DNA from: Pleomorphomonas koreensis DSM 23070
GTDB lineage: Bacteria > Pseudomonadota > Alphaproteobacteria > Rhizobiales > Pleomorphomonadaceae
NCBI RefSeq assembly: GCF_000425185.1
Contig: NZ_AULH01000020.1
Location: 30,210 to 94,209 of the forward strand
Direction: 5' to 3'
Length of the DNA: 64,000 bases
Shown here: positions 30,360 through 42,628 of the stretch, in pieces
Numbering within the stretch: position 1 is the stretch's first letter
Layout: each line of letters begins with the position of its first letter
Notes under the pieces: generated by a model
What the model saw: the letters and a program-made list of their open reading frames with translations, nothing else
The model's database searches: none
Told to the model about the DNA's origin: nothing
Translations under genes and position numbers: made by a program

Positions 30360-31268
30360 ATGGCGGAGCGCAGGACGCGAGACGTGAAGCCCTTCCTCGG
30401 CAAGTGGGCGCTGGTGGCGGTTCCCTATCTCTGGAGCCTGCTGTTCTTTCTCGCCCCGTTCCTGATCATCTTCAAGATTTCGCTGTCCGAGACGGCGATC
30501 GCCATGCCGCCCTACACGCCGGTGATCGCCGGCGTCAGTGACCTCTGGACCAAGCTCTCCGACTTCACCTTCGACAACTACGTCTTCCTGACCGAGGACC
30601 CGCTCTACTACTCGGCCTATCTCTCCAGCCTCAGGATCGCCCTCGTTTCGACGGTGCTGCTGCTGATCGTCGGCTATCCGATCGCCTACGGCATGGCGCG
30701 CGCCCCGAAGTCGCTGCGCAACGCCCTGGTCATGGCGGTGATCCTGCCGTTCTGGACCAGCTTCCTGATCCGCGTCTACGCCTGGATCGGCATCCTGAAG
30801 CCGGAGGGCCTGCTGACCATCGCCTTGCAGGGCCTCGGCATCCTCGGGCCGAACGAGCAGGTGCACATCTACAACACCGAGATCGCCGTGTTCATCGGCA
30901 TCGTCTACTCCTACCTGCCGTTCATGGTGCTGCCGCTCTATGCCGCGCTCGAAAAGCTCGACGCGACGCTGCTCGAAGCGGCCGCCGACCTCGGCTGCCC
31001 GCCGACCAAGTCCTTCTGGGTGATCACCTTCCCGCTGTCGCTGCCCGGCGTCATCGCCGGCTGCTTCCTGTGCTTCATCCCGATCGTCGGCGAATTCGTC
31101 ATCCCCGACCTGCTCGGCGGCTCGGAGACGCTGATGATCGGCAAGACGCTGTGGGCCGAGTTCTTCAACAACCGCGACTGGCCGGTGTCGTCGGCGGTGG
31201 CGGTGGTGCTCCTGATCATCCTGGTGGTGCCGATCGTCATCTTCCAGAACCAGCAGAAGAAGGCCTGA
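30360..31268 (+). CDS. potH: Putrescine ABC transporter permease
   Basis: This inner-membrane permease has about 302 residues and six predicted membrane helices. The cytoplasmic EAA loop that contacts PotG reads EAAADLGCPPTKSFWVITFP near residue 205. The ATG at 30360 has GAGGGGAA before it; a GTG five codons upstream overlaps the potG stop and is the alternative start. It pairs with potI in the polyamine importer. Confidence 0.92.
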   Translation: MAERRTRDVKPFLGKWALVAVPYLWSLLFFLAPFLIIFKISLSETAIAMPPYTPVIAGVSDLWTKLSDFTFDNYVFLTEDPLYYSAYLSSLRIALVSTVLLLIVGYPIAYGMARAPKSLRNALVMAVILPFWTSFLIRVYAWIGILKPEGLLTIALQGLGILGPNEQVHIYNTEIAVFIGIVYSYLPFMVLPLYAALEKLDATLLEAAADLGCPPTKSFWVITFPLSLPGVIAGCFLCFIPIVGEFVIPDLLGGSETLMIGKTLWAEFFNNRDWPVSSAVAVVLLIILVVPIVIFQNQQKKA

Positions 31269-31278
31269 GGAGCGCGCC

Positions 31279-32100
31279 ATGAACAAGACGACGAGCTGGT
31301 TCAACGTCACCTCGCTGGTGCTCGGCTTCGCCTTCCTCTACGTGCCGATCCTCATCCTGATGGTCTATTCCTTCAACGCCTCCAAGCTGGTCACCGTCTG
31401 GGGCGGCCTGTCGGCGCGCTGGTACGTCGAGCTGGTACACGATCAGGCGATCATCGACGCCGCCTGGGTGACCATCCGCGTCGGCTTCCTGTCGGCGTCG
31501 TTCGCCACCGTGCTCGGCACCATGGCGGCGCTGGTGCTCGACCGCTACCGCAAGTTCCATGGCCGCGCGCTGTTCTCGGGCATGGTCTACGCGCCGCTGG
31601 TCATGCCGGAGGTGATCACCGGCCTGTCGCTCTTGCTGCTGTTCGTCGCCATCGGCTTCGACCGCGGCTTCTGGACGGTGGTGATCGCCCACACGACGCT
31701 CACCATGTGCTTCGTCGCCGTGGTGGTGCAGTCGCGCCTCGTCACCCTCGACCGCAGCCTCGAGGAAGCCGCCCTCGACCTCGGCTGCCCGCCGGTCAAG
31801 ACCTTCTTCCTGATCACCCTGCCGCTGATCCTGCCCGGCGTCGTCGCCGGCTGGATGCTGGCCTTCACGCTGTCGCTCGACGACCTGGTGATCGCCTCCT
31901 TCACCACCGGCCCCGGCGCCACCACGCTGCCGATCAAGATCTACTCGATGGTCCGCCTCGGCGTGACGCCGGAGATCAACGCCATCTCCACCATCCTGAT
32001 CTCGGTGATCGCCGTCGGCGTCATCGTGGCGTCGGTGCTGTCGCACCGCTCGCAGGTGGAGAAGGAGAAGGCCGAGCGCGCCGTGTTCCTGGCCGGCTGA
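31279..32100 (+). CDS. potI: Putrescine ABC transporter permease
   Basis: The second inner-membrane permease of the polyamine importer has 273 residues and about six membrane helices. The EAA loop reads EEAALDLGCPPVKTFFLITL near residue 160, followed by LAFTLSLDDLVIASFTTGPG, a segment conserved in PotC/PotI. It begins 10 bp after potH with an AGGAG site and ends the potFGHI operon. No clear terminator was seen in the following 230 bp before bfr. Confidence 0.92.
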   Translation: MNKTTSWFNVTSLVLGFAFLYVPILILMVYSFNASKLVTVWGGLSARWYVELVHDQAIIDAAWVTIRVGFLSASFATVLGTMAALVLDRYRKFHGRALFSGMVYAPLVMPEVITGLSLLLLFVAIGFDRGFWTVVIAHTTLTMCFVAVVVQSRLVTLDRSLEEAALDLGCPPVKTFFLITLPLILPGVVAGWMLAFTLSLDDLVIASFTTGPGATTLPIKIYSMVRLGVTPEINAISTILISVIAVGVIVASVLSHRSQVEKEKAERAVFLAG

Positions 32101-32305
32101 GCGTTTGGGGGCGGCGCACCAACCAGCCGCGACCACATTTGTCCGGCCGCGTGGAGTGGAATTTTAAGGGCGACAGAAATACTCCGCCACTCCGACCTCG
32201 GGGCAATTGCCGGCCTAAGCCTTTTGCTCATAAAGTGCTTTCGGGTGAACCGGACGGGGGGCACCCGCGCAAAGACGGCTTGCAATTCTTCTGGCTTATC
32301 GTAAG

Positions 32306-32320
32306 TTAGAAGGATTCTAA
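32306..32320. promoter_or_regulatory. Irr-type iron control element upstream of bfr
   Basis: TTAGAA-GGA-TTCTAA matches the ICE motif recognised by Irr in alphaproteobacteria (TTAGAA-N3-TTCTAA). It lies directly before the AAGGAGG ribosome site of bfr, where binding would block expression. In iron limitation Irr is expected to repress bfr; that role is established for the family and inferred here. Confidence 0.75.
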
Positions 32321-32334
32321 CCAAGGAGGTTGTC

Positions 32335-32820
32335 ATGCGTGGGAATGAGAAAGTCATTGAACGGCTGAACGAAGCGTTGTTTCTCGAACTTGGCGCCGTC
32401 AATCAGTACTGGCTGCATTACCGTCTCCTCGACGACATGGGCATCACCAAGTTCGCCAAGAAGGAGCGCGAGGAGTCGATCGAGGAGATGCATCACGCCG
32501 ACCGGCTGATCTCCCGCATCATCTTCCTCGAAGGCCACCCCAACCTCCAGACCATTCCGCCGCTCCGCATCGGCCAGACGGTTCGCGAGATCCTCGAGGC
32601 CGACCTCGCCGGCGAGATCGACGCACGCACCTCCTACCGCGCCTCGCGCCTCCTCTGCGCCGAGGAAGGCGACTACGTGTCGATGGAGCTGTTCACCGAC
32701 CTCCTGAAGGACGAGGAAGGCCACATCGACTTCCTGGAATCGCAGATTTCGCTCTACGACAAGATCGGCGAGGTCGCCTACATCCAGCTCAATTCCGACA
32801 GCACCGACAAGGTCGACTGA
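32335..32820 (+). CDS. bfr: Bacterioferritin
   Basis: Bacterioferritin oxidises Fe2+ and stores iron as mineral in a 24-subunit heme-containing shell. The 161-residue protein keeps the di-iron ligands: Glu18, Glu51 and His54 in EEMHHADR, then the later pair in [11 protein letters not shown]. Met52, the axial heme ligand, is in place. A strong AAGGAGG precedes the ATG. It has an Irr box at its promoter and is convergent with bfd, its iron-release partner. Confidence 0.96.
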   Translation: MRGNEKVIERLNEALFLELGAVNQYWLHYRLLDDMGITKFAKKEREESIEEMHHADRLISRIIFLEGHPNLQTIPPLRIGQTVREILEADLAGEIDARTSYRASRLLCAEEGDYVSMELFTDLLKDEEGHIDFLESQISLYDKIGEVAYIQLNSDSTDKVD

Positions 32821-32946
32821 CGCCGGGGCCCGCGATTACCGGCCTGGCGACGGACGGCGGGAACGGCACGGTCGATGCGGCGGCGCCGCCGGGCATCGGA
32901 GGGAAGGCATGTCGGCCTGTTCCCGCAAGCGGAAGGATGAAGATCA

Positions 32947-32977
32947 TACCAAGAGGCATTGAAAATGACTCTTGGTA
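32947..32977. repeat. Inverted repeat 1 between convergent bfr and bfd
   Basis: TACCAAGAG (32947-32955) and CTCTTGGTA (32969-32977) are perfect 9-bp arms with a 13-bp spacer. It lies just beside a second, longer inverted repeat with the same spacer length. It may serve as a bidirectional terminator or be part of a repeat element. Confidence 0.65.
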
Positions 32978-32983
32978 CTCCGC

Positions 32984-33026
32984 TTGCCGAATTCTCATGC
33001 GCCTGATGCAGATGAGAATTCGGCAA
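32984..33026. repeat. Inverted repeat 2 between convergent bfr and bfd
   Basis: TTGCCGAATTCTCAT (32984-32998) and ATGAGAATTCGGCAA (33012-33026) are perfect 15-bp arms around a 13-bp spacer. No T-run follows on either strand. Placement midway between two convergent genes fits a transcription barrier in both directions; an unrecognised repeat family is the alternative. Confidence 0.7.
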
Positions 33027-33069
33027 TCGATTCAATGAGCGGATACGCCAGCATCTTCGCGAATTGGCA

Positions 33070-33363
33070 TCAGGCATCGGCGGCGACGCGGCGCCGGTTC
33101 GGCATCTTGTCACGATAGGCGCGCTGCTGTTCGACGATCTGCTGCCGGCGTTCGGCAAGGTCGTCGGCGGCGAGGCGCTTCTCGATATGCGCGTTGATGA
33201 TGTCGATGGCCAGCGGAAAGCAGCCGCAGCAGCGGCCGCGCGTGCCGAGCCGGCGGTAGACGAGGCCGGGGGTGATGACGCGCAGCGGCATCTCGGTCAG
33301 GAGTTCGTCGACGGCTCCCTGAATGTCTTCGACGGTCAGGACGTTGCAGTGACAGACGATCAT
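33070..33363 (-). CDS. bfd: Bacterioferritin-associated ferredoxin
   Basis: Bfd passes electrons to bacterioferritin heme so that stored iron is released. The 97-residue protein has the BFD-like [2Fe-2S] cysteines at positions 4 and 6 (MIVCHCNV) and a later CCGC pair near residue 45, then a longer charged C-terminal tail than the 64-residue E. coli protein. It converges on bfr. A perfect Fur-like palindrome overlaps its predicted promoter, matching induction under iron starvation. Confidence 0.9.
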   Translation of the reverse strand: MIVCHCNVLTVEDIQGAVDELLTEMPLRVITPGLVYRRLGTRGRCCGCFPLAIDIINAHIEKRLAADDLAERRQQIVEQQRAYRDKMPNRRRVAADA

Positions 33364-33442
33364 CGACGGACTCCGGGGCGCGCCCTCGGCGGCGCCCTTG
33401 GCTCATTTGCCGGGCGGCGGCCGGTGTTCCCGACCGACTTTG

Positions 33443-33459
33443 TTGATAATCATTATCAA
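33443..33459 (-). promoter_or_regulatory. Fur-like iron box in the bfd promoter
   Basis: TTGATAATCATTATCAA is a perfect 17-bp palindrome with the GATAAT/ATTATC core of Fur boxes. On the minus strand it overlaps a predicted -10 (TATCAA, 33443-33448) placed 17 bp from a -35 (TTGCAA, 33466-33471). An iron-bound Fur-family repressor should shut bfd off when iron is plentiful. Confidence 0.75.
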
Positions 33460-33569
33460 GTTCATTTGCAAGCGCGGGCAAGCCCTCGGGGCCTCATCGC
33501 AGACCTGCCGGGCGGCCGACGCAGGGCTCAAGCCACAGCGAATACGGGATTTTCCGGAGGATAGGCGTG

Positions 33570-33601
33570 AAAAACACCCGGCGGAGCGTGCCGCCGGGTG
33601 T
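33570..33601 (-). terminator. Rho-independent terminator of the sensor kinase gene
   Basis: On the minus strand ACACCCGGCGG and CCGCCGGGTGT form an 11-bp perfect stem around a 6-nt loop, followed by a run of five T. It lies 28 bp after the kinase stop codon. Confidence 0.85.
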
Positions 33602-33628
33602 GGCGTTCCGTCCGGGCGTCGCCGGCCG

Positions 33629-37960
<4,332 letters not shown>

Positions 37961-38493
37961 GCCGCTTCTCCACCTTTCCCGACCCCGAAGCGTCTGCGGC
38001 CGGCCGTGCCGGCGGCAAACGCCCGCCCGGCCATACGGGCCGGTTAATACCCGGCCCCTGCGGTATCTTCGGTCAACCATACGTTAATAGTATGGCAGCC
38101 GCTGGCGCGCCACACTCCATTGTGTCGCGATCCCGGCAACTTTCCGATAACCTTAACTTCAAAATGCTGCCGCCAATACCTGCCGCCCGGTCCCGGCGGG
38201 TACGGTGCCGCAAGCCTCCGAACAGCCTTCCCCGCCAAGGAGATGACGGACGGACGCCAGCCCGGTCGGCCTCGAATGGCGGTTTTCTCAGGAAAATGCC
38301 GCTCTTGCGTCCGGCTGAGCGGCGGCGGGGGGCGGCGCGTGCTGCCGACGGCGGATATGTCATGCTCGTTGAACAATGGCCGCTTCCCGCCACGCATTCA
38401 GTATTTCGGCAAGGTTTCTGATCAAGGATGGTCATCCGCGCCGCCTTCGGAGGAGGGCGGCGGGCCGCCACCGGTACAGCATGGGCGATAGCC
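37961..38493. promoter_or_regulatory. Divergent control region between sensor kinase and EIIC-EAL gene
   Basis: These 533 bp hold no recognisable gene. TCAACCATACGTTAA (38073-38087) fits the CtrA site TTAA-N7-TTAA with one mismatch and overlaps CCATAC/GTATGG arms (38077-38095). It lies 113-127 bp before the kinase start. Further promoter elements could not be assigned with confidence. Confidence 0.45.
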
Positions 38494-40695
38494 ATGACGG
38501 ATGAGCCGATCGCAGTTGAAGGTCAAGGACGGTTGATGGCGACGGAGCCGTCGCCCGGAGCACCGGCCAGCGGCGGCCGATCGCCGTTTCCGGTGATCGA
38601 GGCGGTGGGGCGCTTCGCCGCCCGGCCGTTCATGATCGCGCTGCGGCGCGGCCTCCTGCTGTCGCTGCCGCTGGTGCTGGTCGGCGCCTTCGCCCTCTTC
38701 ATCACCACCATCGCCGCATTCCCGGCTGTCGCCGAACTGCTGGGCGGCGGCGCCGACATCGTCCGCGCCGTCTGCGCCTCGATCATCGACGCCACCTTCG
38801 GCCTGGTGGCGCTGGTGGTGGTGATCGGCTTCTCCCATTCGCTGGCCGCCCTGACCGGCTCACCGGCCGACCGTTATCCGGTCAGGCCGTCCGGCGCCAG
38901 CGTGGTGGCCCTGACCTGCTTCTTCATCACCGTGGCTCCCGACACGCTCGACCAATGGAAGGCCGCCCTGTCGGCGGGACGCGGGCTGCCGGCCGCCCTG
39001 GCCGTCGCCATCAGCGCCAGCTATCTGTTCCTGTTCCTGGCCCGGCGGCCGCTGTTCCGTCTGACGCTGCGCGGCTCGGGTGGCGATCCGCTGGTCGGCG
39101 ATCTGTTCTCCATCCTGCCGGCCGGCGCCGTCACCATCGCCGCCTTTGCGCTGGTCCGGCAGGCGCAGGTGGGACTGGGCGCTCCGGATCTGACCTCCGC
39201 GCTGTCGGCCGTTATCGAGGCGCCGTTTTCCGGCGCCGGTCCATCGGCGCTGTTCGCCGCTGCCTATGCGCTGGCCAGCCAGGTGATCTGGTTTCTCGGC
39301 GGCCACGGCGCCAACATCATGGCGCCGGTGCTGGAGCACATCATGTCGCCGGCGGCCCAGGCCGCCGCCGACGGGCAGGGCCGCGCCATCACCTGGAGCT
39401 TCTTCTCCGTCTACACCGCCTTCGGCGGTTCCGGCGCGAGCCTCTGCCTGATCGCCGCCTTGCTCCTCGGCGACCGCGATCCCTCCACCCGCCGCCTCGC
39501 CTGGCTGTCGCTGCTGCCGGCGCTGATCAACGTCAACGAACCGCTGGTGTTCGGCCTGCCGCTAATCCTGAACCCGGTCTATGCAGCGCCGTTCATCCTG
39601 ACGCCGGTGGCGCTGGCGCTGCTCGGCTACGGTGCCACCGTCCTCGGCTTCGTGCCCCCTGCCGACCTGGCGGTCTCCTGGACCATGCCGCCGCTCTTCA
39701 GCGGCTATCTCGCCACCGGCTCGCCGGCCGGCGCCGTGGTGCAGGCGATCGGCATCGTCGGCGGCACGCTGATCTATTGGCCTTTCGTCCGCATCGCGGC
39801 GCGCCTCCGGCACGTGGCCAACGCCGAGGCGCTCAGCACGTTGCTCGTCGCCGCCGAGGCCGACGAGACGGCGCAGTCGCGCCGGCTGATCGACCTGCCC
39901 GGCACCGCCGGCCGCTTCGCCAACGCGCTCGCTCAGGACCTCGCCGAAGCGCTGAAGGCGCCTGACAAGCTCTATCTCAACTATCAGCCGCAGATCTGCG
40001 TCGAGGAGCGGCGGGTGTTCGGCGTCGAGGCGCTCCTGCGCTGGAACCACGACGTCTACGGCCCCATTCCGCCGCCGGTGACCGTGGCGCTCGCCGAGGA
40101 CATGCGCATGATCGACCAGCTCGGCGAGCACGTGCTGCGCCTTGCCTGCCGCCAGCGCGCCGACTGGGGCAATGCGGTGGCCGACGACCTCGTCGTGTCG
40201 GTCAACGTGTCGCCGCGCCAGCTTCAGGAGCCCGGCTTCGACAACATGGTGCTGCGCGTCCTGGCCGAGGAGGGGCTGGAGCCGCGCCTCCTCGAACTGG
40301 AGATCACCGAATCGACCTCCCTCGCTCCGGCGTTGCAGGCGGTCGAGGCGTTGCAGCGGCTGCGCGAGGTCGGCATCCGCATCGCGCTCGACGATTTCGG
40401 CATGGGCCACACGTCGTTGCGCTACTTGCGCGAGCTGCCGCTCGACACGCTGAAGATCGACCGTTCGCTGACCTTCAGCAGTCATGGCGACCTCAACGAG
40501 CACGTCATCCGCTCGATCGTCGCGCTGAGCCGCACGCTCGGCCTGACGCCGGTCGTGGAGGGCATCGAGCAACCCGAGCAACTGCCGCGCTTCGTCGATC
40601 TCGGCTGCGCCCGCTTCCAGGGCTACCTGTTCTCGCAGCCGCTCGCCGGTGGACCCTGCCTCGACTACATCCGCGCCAACACCCGCGTCTCCTGA
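38494..40695 (+). CDS. PTS EIIC (lactose/cellobiose type)-EAL domain fusion, predicted c-di-GMP phosphodiesterase
   Basis: The roughly 733-residue protein joins a membrane EIIC domain (about residues 30-440, with FLGGHGANIMAPVLEHIM and NVNEPLVFGLPLILNPVYAA) to a C-terminal EAL domain (about 465-725). All key EAL features are present: VEALLRWNH, ELEITES, ALDDFGMGHTSL, LKIDRS, VVEGIEQ and RFQGYLFSQP, so c-di-GMP hydrolysis is likely. No EIIA, EIIB, HPr or EI gene is near, so EIIC probably acts as a sugar or membrane sensor. Start is uncertain: ATG 38536 has the best ribosome site (AAGGA) and ATG 38428 is also in frame. Confidence 0.88.
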   Translation: MTDEPIAVEGQGRLMATEPSPGAPASGGRSPFPVIEAVGRFAARPFMIALRRGLLLSLPLVLVGAFALFITTIAAFPAVAELLGGGADIVRAVCASIIDATFGLVALVVVIGFSHSLAALTGSPADRYPVRPSGASVVALTCFFITVAPDTLDQWKAALSAGRGLPAALAVAISASYLFLFLARRPLFRLTLRGSGGDPLVGDLFSILPAGAVTIAAFALVRQAQVGLGAPDLTSALSAVIEAPFSGAGPSALFAAAYALASQVIWFLGGHGANIMAPVLEHIMSPAAQAAADGQGRAITWSFFSVYTAFGGSGASLCLIAALLLGDRDPSTRRLAWLSLLPALINVNEPLVFGLPLILNPVYAAPFILTPVALALLGYGATVLGFVPPADLAVSWTMPPLFSGYLATGSPAGAVVQAIGIVGGTLIYWPFVRIAARLRHVANAEALSTLLVAAEADETAQSRRLIDLPGTAGRFANALAQDLAEALKAPDKLYLNYQPQICVEERRVFGVEALLRWNHDVYGPIPPPVTVALAEDMRMIDQLGEHVLRLACRQRADWGNAVADDLVVSVNVSPRQLQEPGFDNMVLRVLAEEGLEPRLLELEITESTSLAPALQAVEALQRLREVGIRIALDDFGMGHTSLRYLRELPLDTLKIDRSLTFSSHGDLNEHVIRSIVALSRTLGLTPVVEGIEQPEQLPRFVDLGCARFQGYLFSQPLAGGPCLDYIRANTRVS

Positions 40696-40811
40696 GACAG
40701 GGCGGGCGAGCCGTCTGGGATCGGTGGAAAAAGCGTGTTACCACCTAGCCCATCGACCGCGCGGCCGGCGGATCGCCGGAACGGTCGCACGCGCATGCGA
40801 TGGGAGACAGC

Positions 40812-41486
40812 ATGGCCATCACTTCGTCGACGGCGCTCGCCGCCATCATCGACCACACCATCCTGCGGCCGGACGCCACCGAGGCGGACGTCGAGCAGTT
40901 CTGCGCCGAGGCGCTTCAGTGGAACTTCGCGGCCGTCTGCGTCAACCCGCTCTACGTGCCGCGCGTCGCGGCGACGCTGCGCGGCTCCGCCGTCAGGGCC
41001 TGTTCGGTGGTCGGCTTTCCGCTCGGCGCCGCACCAACCGTGCTGAAGCGCCATGAGGTGGAATGGGTGGTCGCCGAGGGTGCCGCCGAGGTGGACATGG
41101 TGATTTCCATCGGCACGTTGAAAAGTGCCGGCGCCGGGCCCATCGGCGAAGAGGTCGCCACCCTCAAGGCGGCCTGCGGTGACGCGCGGCTCAAGGTGAT
41201 CCTGGAAACGGCGCTGCTCACCGACGAGGAGATCGTTGCCGCCTCGCTGGCCGCCAAGGCGGCCGGCGCCGACTTCGTCAAGACCTCCACCGCCTTCACC
41301 CAGAAGGGCGCCACCGTCGAGGCGGTGGCGCTGATGCGCCGCACCGTCGGGCCGGAGATGGGCGTCAAGGCGTCCGGCGGCATCCGTTCGTTCGCCGAGG
41401 CGATGGCGATGGTGGCGGCCGGCGCCAGCCGCGTCGGCACCAGCCGCGGCGTCGCGCTGATGCGCGAAGCGCTCTTCGAGGGCTGA
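40812..41486 (+). CDS. deoC: Deoxyribose-phosphate aldolase
   Basis: DeoC cleaves 2-deoxyribose 5-phosphate to acetaldehyde and glyceraldehyde 3-phosphate in deoxynucleoside breakdown. The 224-residue protein is full length, with the Schiff-base lysine in GADFVKTSTAF, the second lysine in GVKASGGIRS and the early IDHTILRPDATEADV. The ATG at 40812 has GGGAGA upstream; another ATG lies four codons earlier. It follows the EIIC-EAL gene by 116 bp and converges on an aldo/keto reductase. Other deo genes are not in the window. Confidence 0.95.
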   Translation: MAITSSTALAAIIDHTILRPDATEADVEQFCAEALQWNFAAVCVNPLYVPRVAATLRGSAVRACSVVGFPLGAAPTVLKRHEVEWVVAEGAAEVDMVISIGTLKSAGAGPIGEEVATLKAACGDARLKVILETALLTDEEIVAASLAAKAAGADFVKTSTAFTQKGATVEAVALMRRTVGPEMGVKASGGIRSFAEAMAMVAAGASRVGTSRGVALMREALFEG

Positions 41487-41500
41487 GACCGATCAGGGGC

Positions 41501-41531
41501 CCGCGCCCGCCCCGGACAAGGGCGGGCGCGG
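41501..41531. terminator. Hairpin between convergent deoC and aldo/keto reductase
   Basis: CCGCGCCCGCCC and GGGCGGGCGCGG are perfect 12-bp arms around a 7-nt loop. No T-run follows, but position between two convergent stops fits a shared terminator. Confidence 0.6.
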
Positions 41532-41548
41532 CGACTTTCGGGGAGCGG

Positions 41549-42499
41549 TCAGCCGCTGGCCTTGTCGAGAAGCTCGATCTCGGCCGGCGTCAGGTGCAGT
41601 GTCGCCGCGTGGGCGAAGCTCTCGACATGCGACACCTTGGTGGCGCTGGCGATCGGCGCCGTGACGCCCGGCCGGGCCATCAGCCAGGCGAGCGCCACTT
41701 CGGCCGGCTTGGCGTGATGGGCCTCGGCCACCTGGTCGAGCGCCGCCAGGATGCCGAAGCCGCGCGGGTTCATGTATTTCTCGACGCCGCCGGCCCGGCT
41801 GCTGCCCTTGAGGTCGTCGGCCGAGCGGTACTTGCCGGTAAGGAAGCCGGAGGCCAGGCTGTAATAGGGGACGACGCCGATCTCCTCGCGCATGCAGAGA
41901 TCGCGCAAGTCGCCGTCGAAACGGTCGCGCTCGGCGAGGCTGTAGTTGGGCTGGAGCACCTGATAGGCGGGAAGGTGCCGGTCGCGCGACACGGCGAGCG
42001 CGGCGGCGAGCTGCTCGGCGTTGACGTTGGAGACGCCGACCGCCCTGACCTTGCCGGCGGCGATCAGCCTGTCATAGGCGCCGAGCGTCTCCTCATAGGG
42101 CGTGTCGTCCGGCCAGTGCGAGAAATAGAGGTCGACGCGGTCTATGCCGAGCCGGCCGAGCGACCGGTCGATCGCCTCGGTCACCCACCTGGCGCTGAGG
42201 CCCTTCTCGCCGGGGCGGCCGAGGTCGGAGCCGACCTTGGTGAAGATCTTCAGCTTGTCGCGGAGGCCCGGCCGCGCCTTCAGCCAGCGGCCGATGATCG
42301 TCTCGGATTCGCCGCCCTGGTTGCCGGGCTTCCAGCGGGAATAGGAATCGGCGGTATCGATGGCATCGAAGCCGTGGTCGACGAAGGCGTCGAGCACGTC
42401 GAAGCTGGCCTTCTCGTCGATGGTCCAGCCGAAGACGTTGCCGCCGAACACCAGCGGTGCGATGTCGAAGCCGGTTTTCCCGAGCGGGCGCTTTTTCAT
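41549..42499 (-). CDS. Aldo/keto reductase
   Basis: This 316-residue NADPH-dependent oxidoreductase has a TIM-barrel fold. Residues of the catalytic tetrad are visible: Asp and Tyr in DTADSYSRW, Lys in KIFTKVGS, His in YFSHWPDD. The C-terminal cofactor segment APIASATKVSHVE is typical. The ATG at 42499 (MKKRPLGKTGFDIAPLVFGG) has GAGAGGA before it; the frame is open upstream but without homology. It converges on deoC. Substrate is unknown. Confidence 0.92.
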   Translation of the reverse strand: MKKRPLGKTGFDIAPLVFGGNVFGWTIDEKASFDVLDAFVDHGFDAIDTADSYSRWKPGNQGGESETIIGRWLKARPGLRDKLKIFTKVGSDLGRPGEKGLSARWVTEAIDRSLGRLGIDRVDLYFSHWPDDTPYEETLGAYDRLIAAGKVRAVGVSNVNAEQLAAALAVSRDRHLPAYQVLQPNYSLAERDRFDGDLRDLCMREEIGVVPYYSLASGFLTGKYRSADDLKGSSRAGGVEKYMNPRGFGILAALDQVAEAHHAKPAEVALAWLMARPGVTAPIASATKVSHVESFAHAATLHLTPAEIELLDKASG

Positions 42500-42628
42500 T
42501 TTCCTCTCCGGTCGTTGGCGACGGCCCTCCTCGGCCGTCCCTTTCCCGGAAGGAGTATAGGAGCCTCGTCGCCGGCCGTCATGCCCGCGCTTGGAACGAT
42601 CCACGAAAGGCTGCGTCGGGATGAGAGG

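Noticed and set aside
38494..40695. EIIC domain as part of a working PTS sugar transporter
   Set aside because: No EIIA, EIIB, HPr or EI gene is in the window, and the domain is fused to an EAL output, so a sensor role is more likely. The full genome was not seen.
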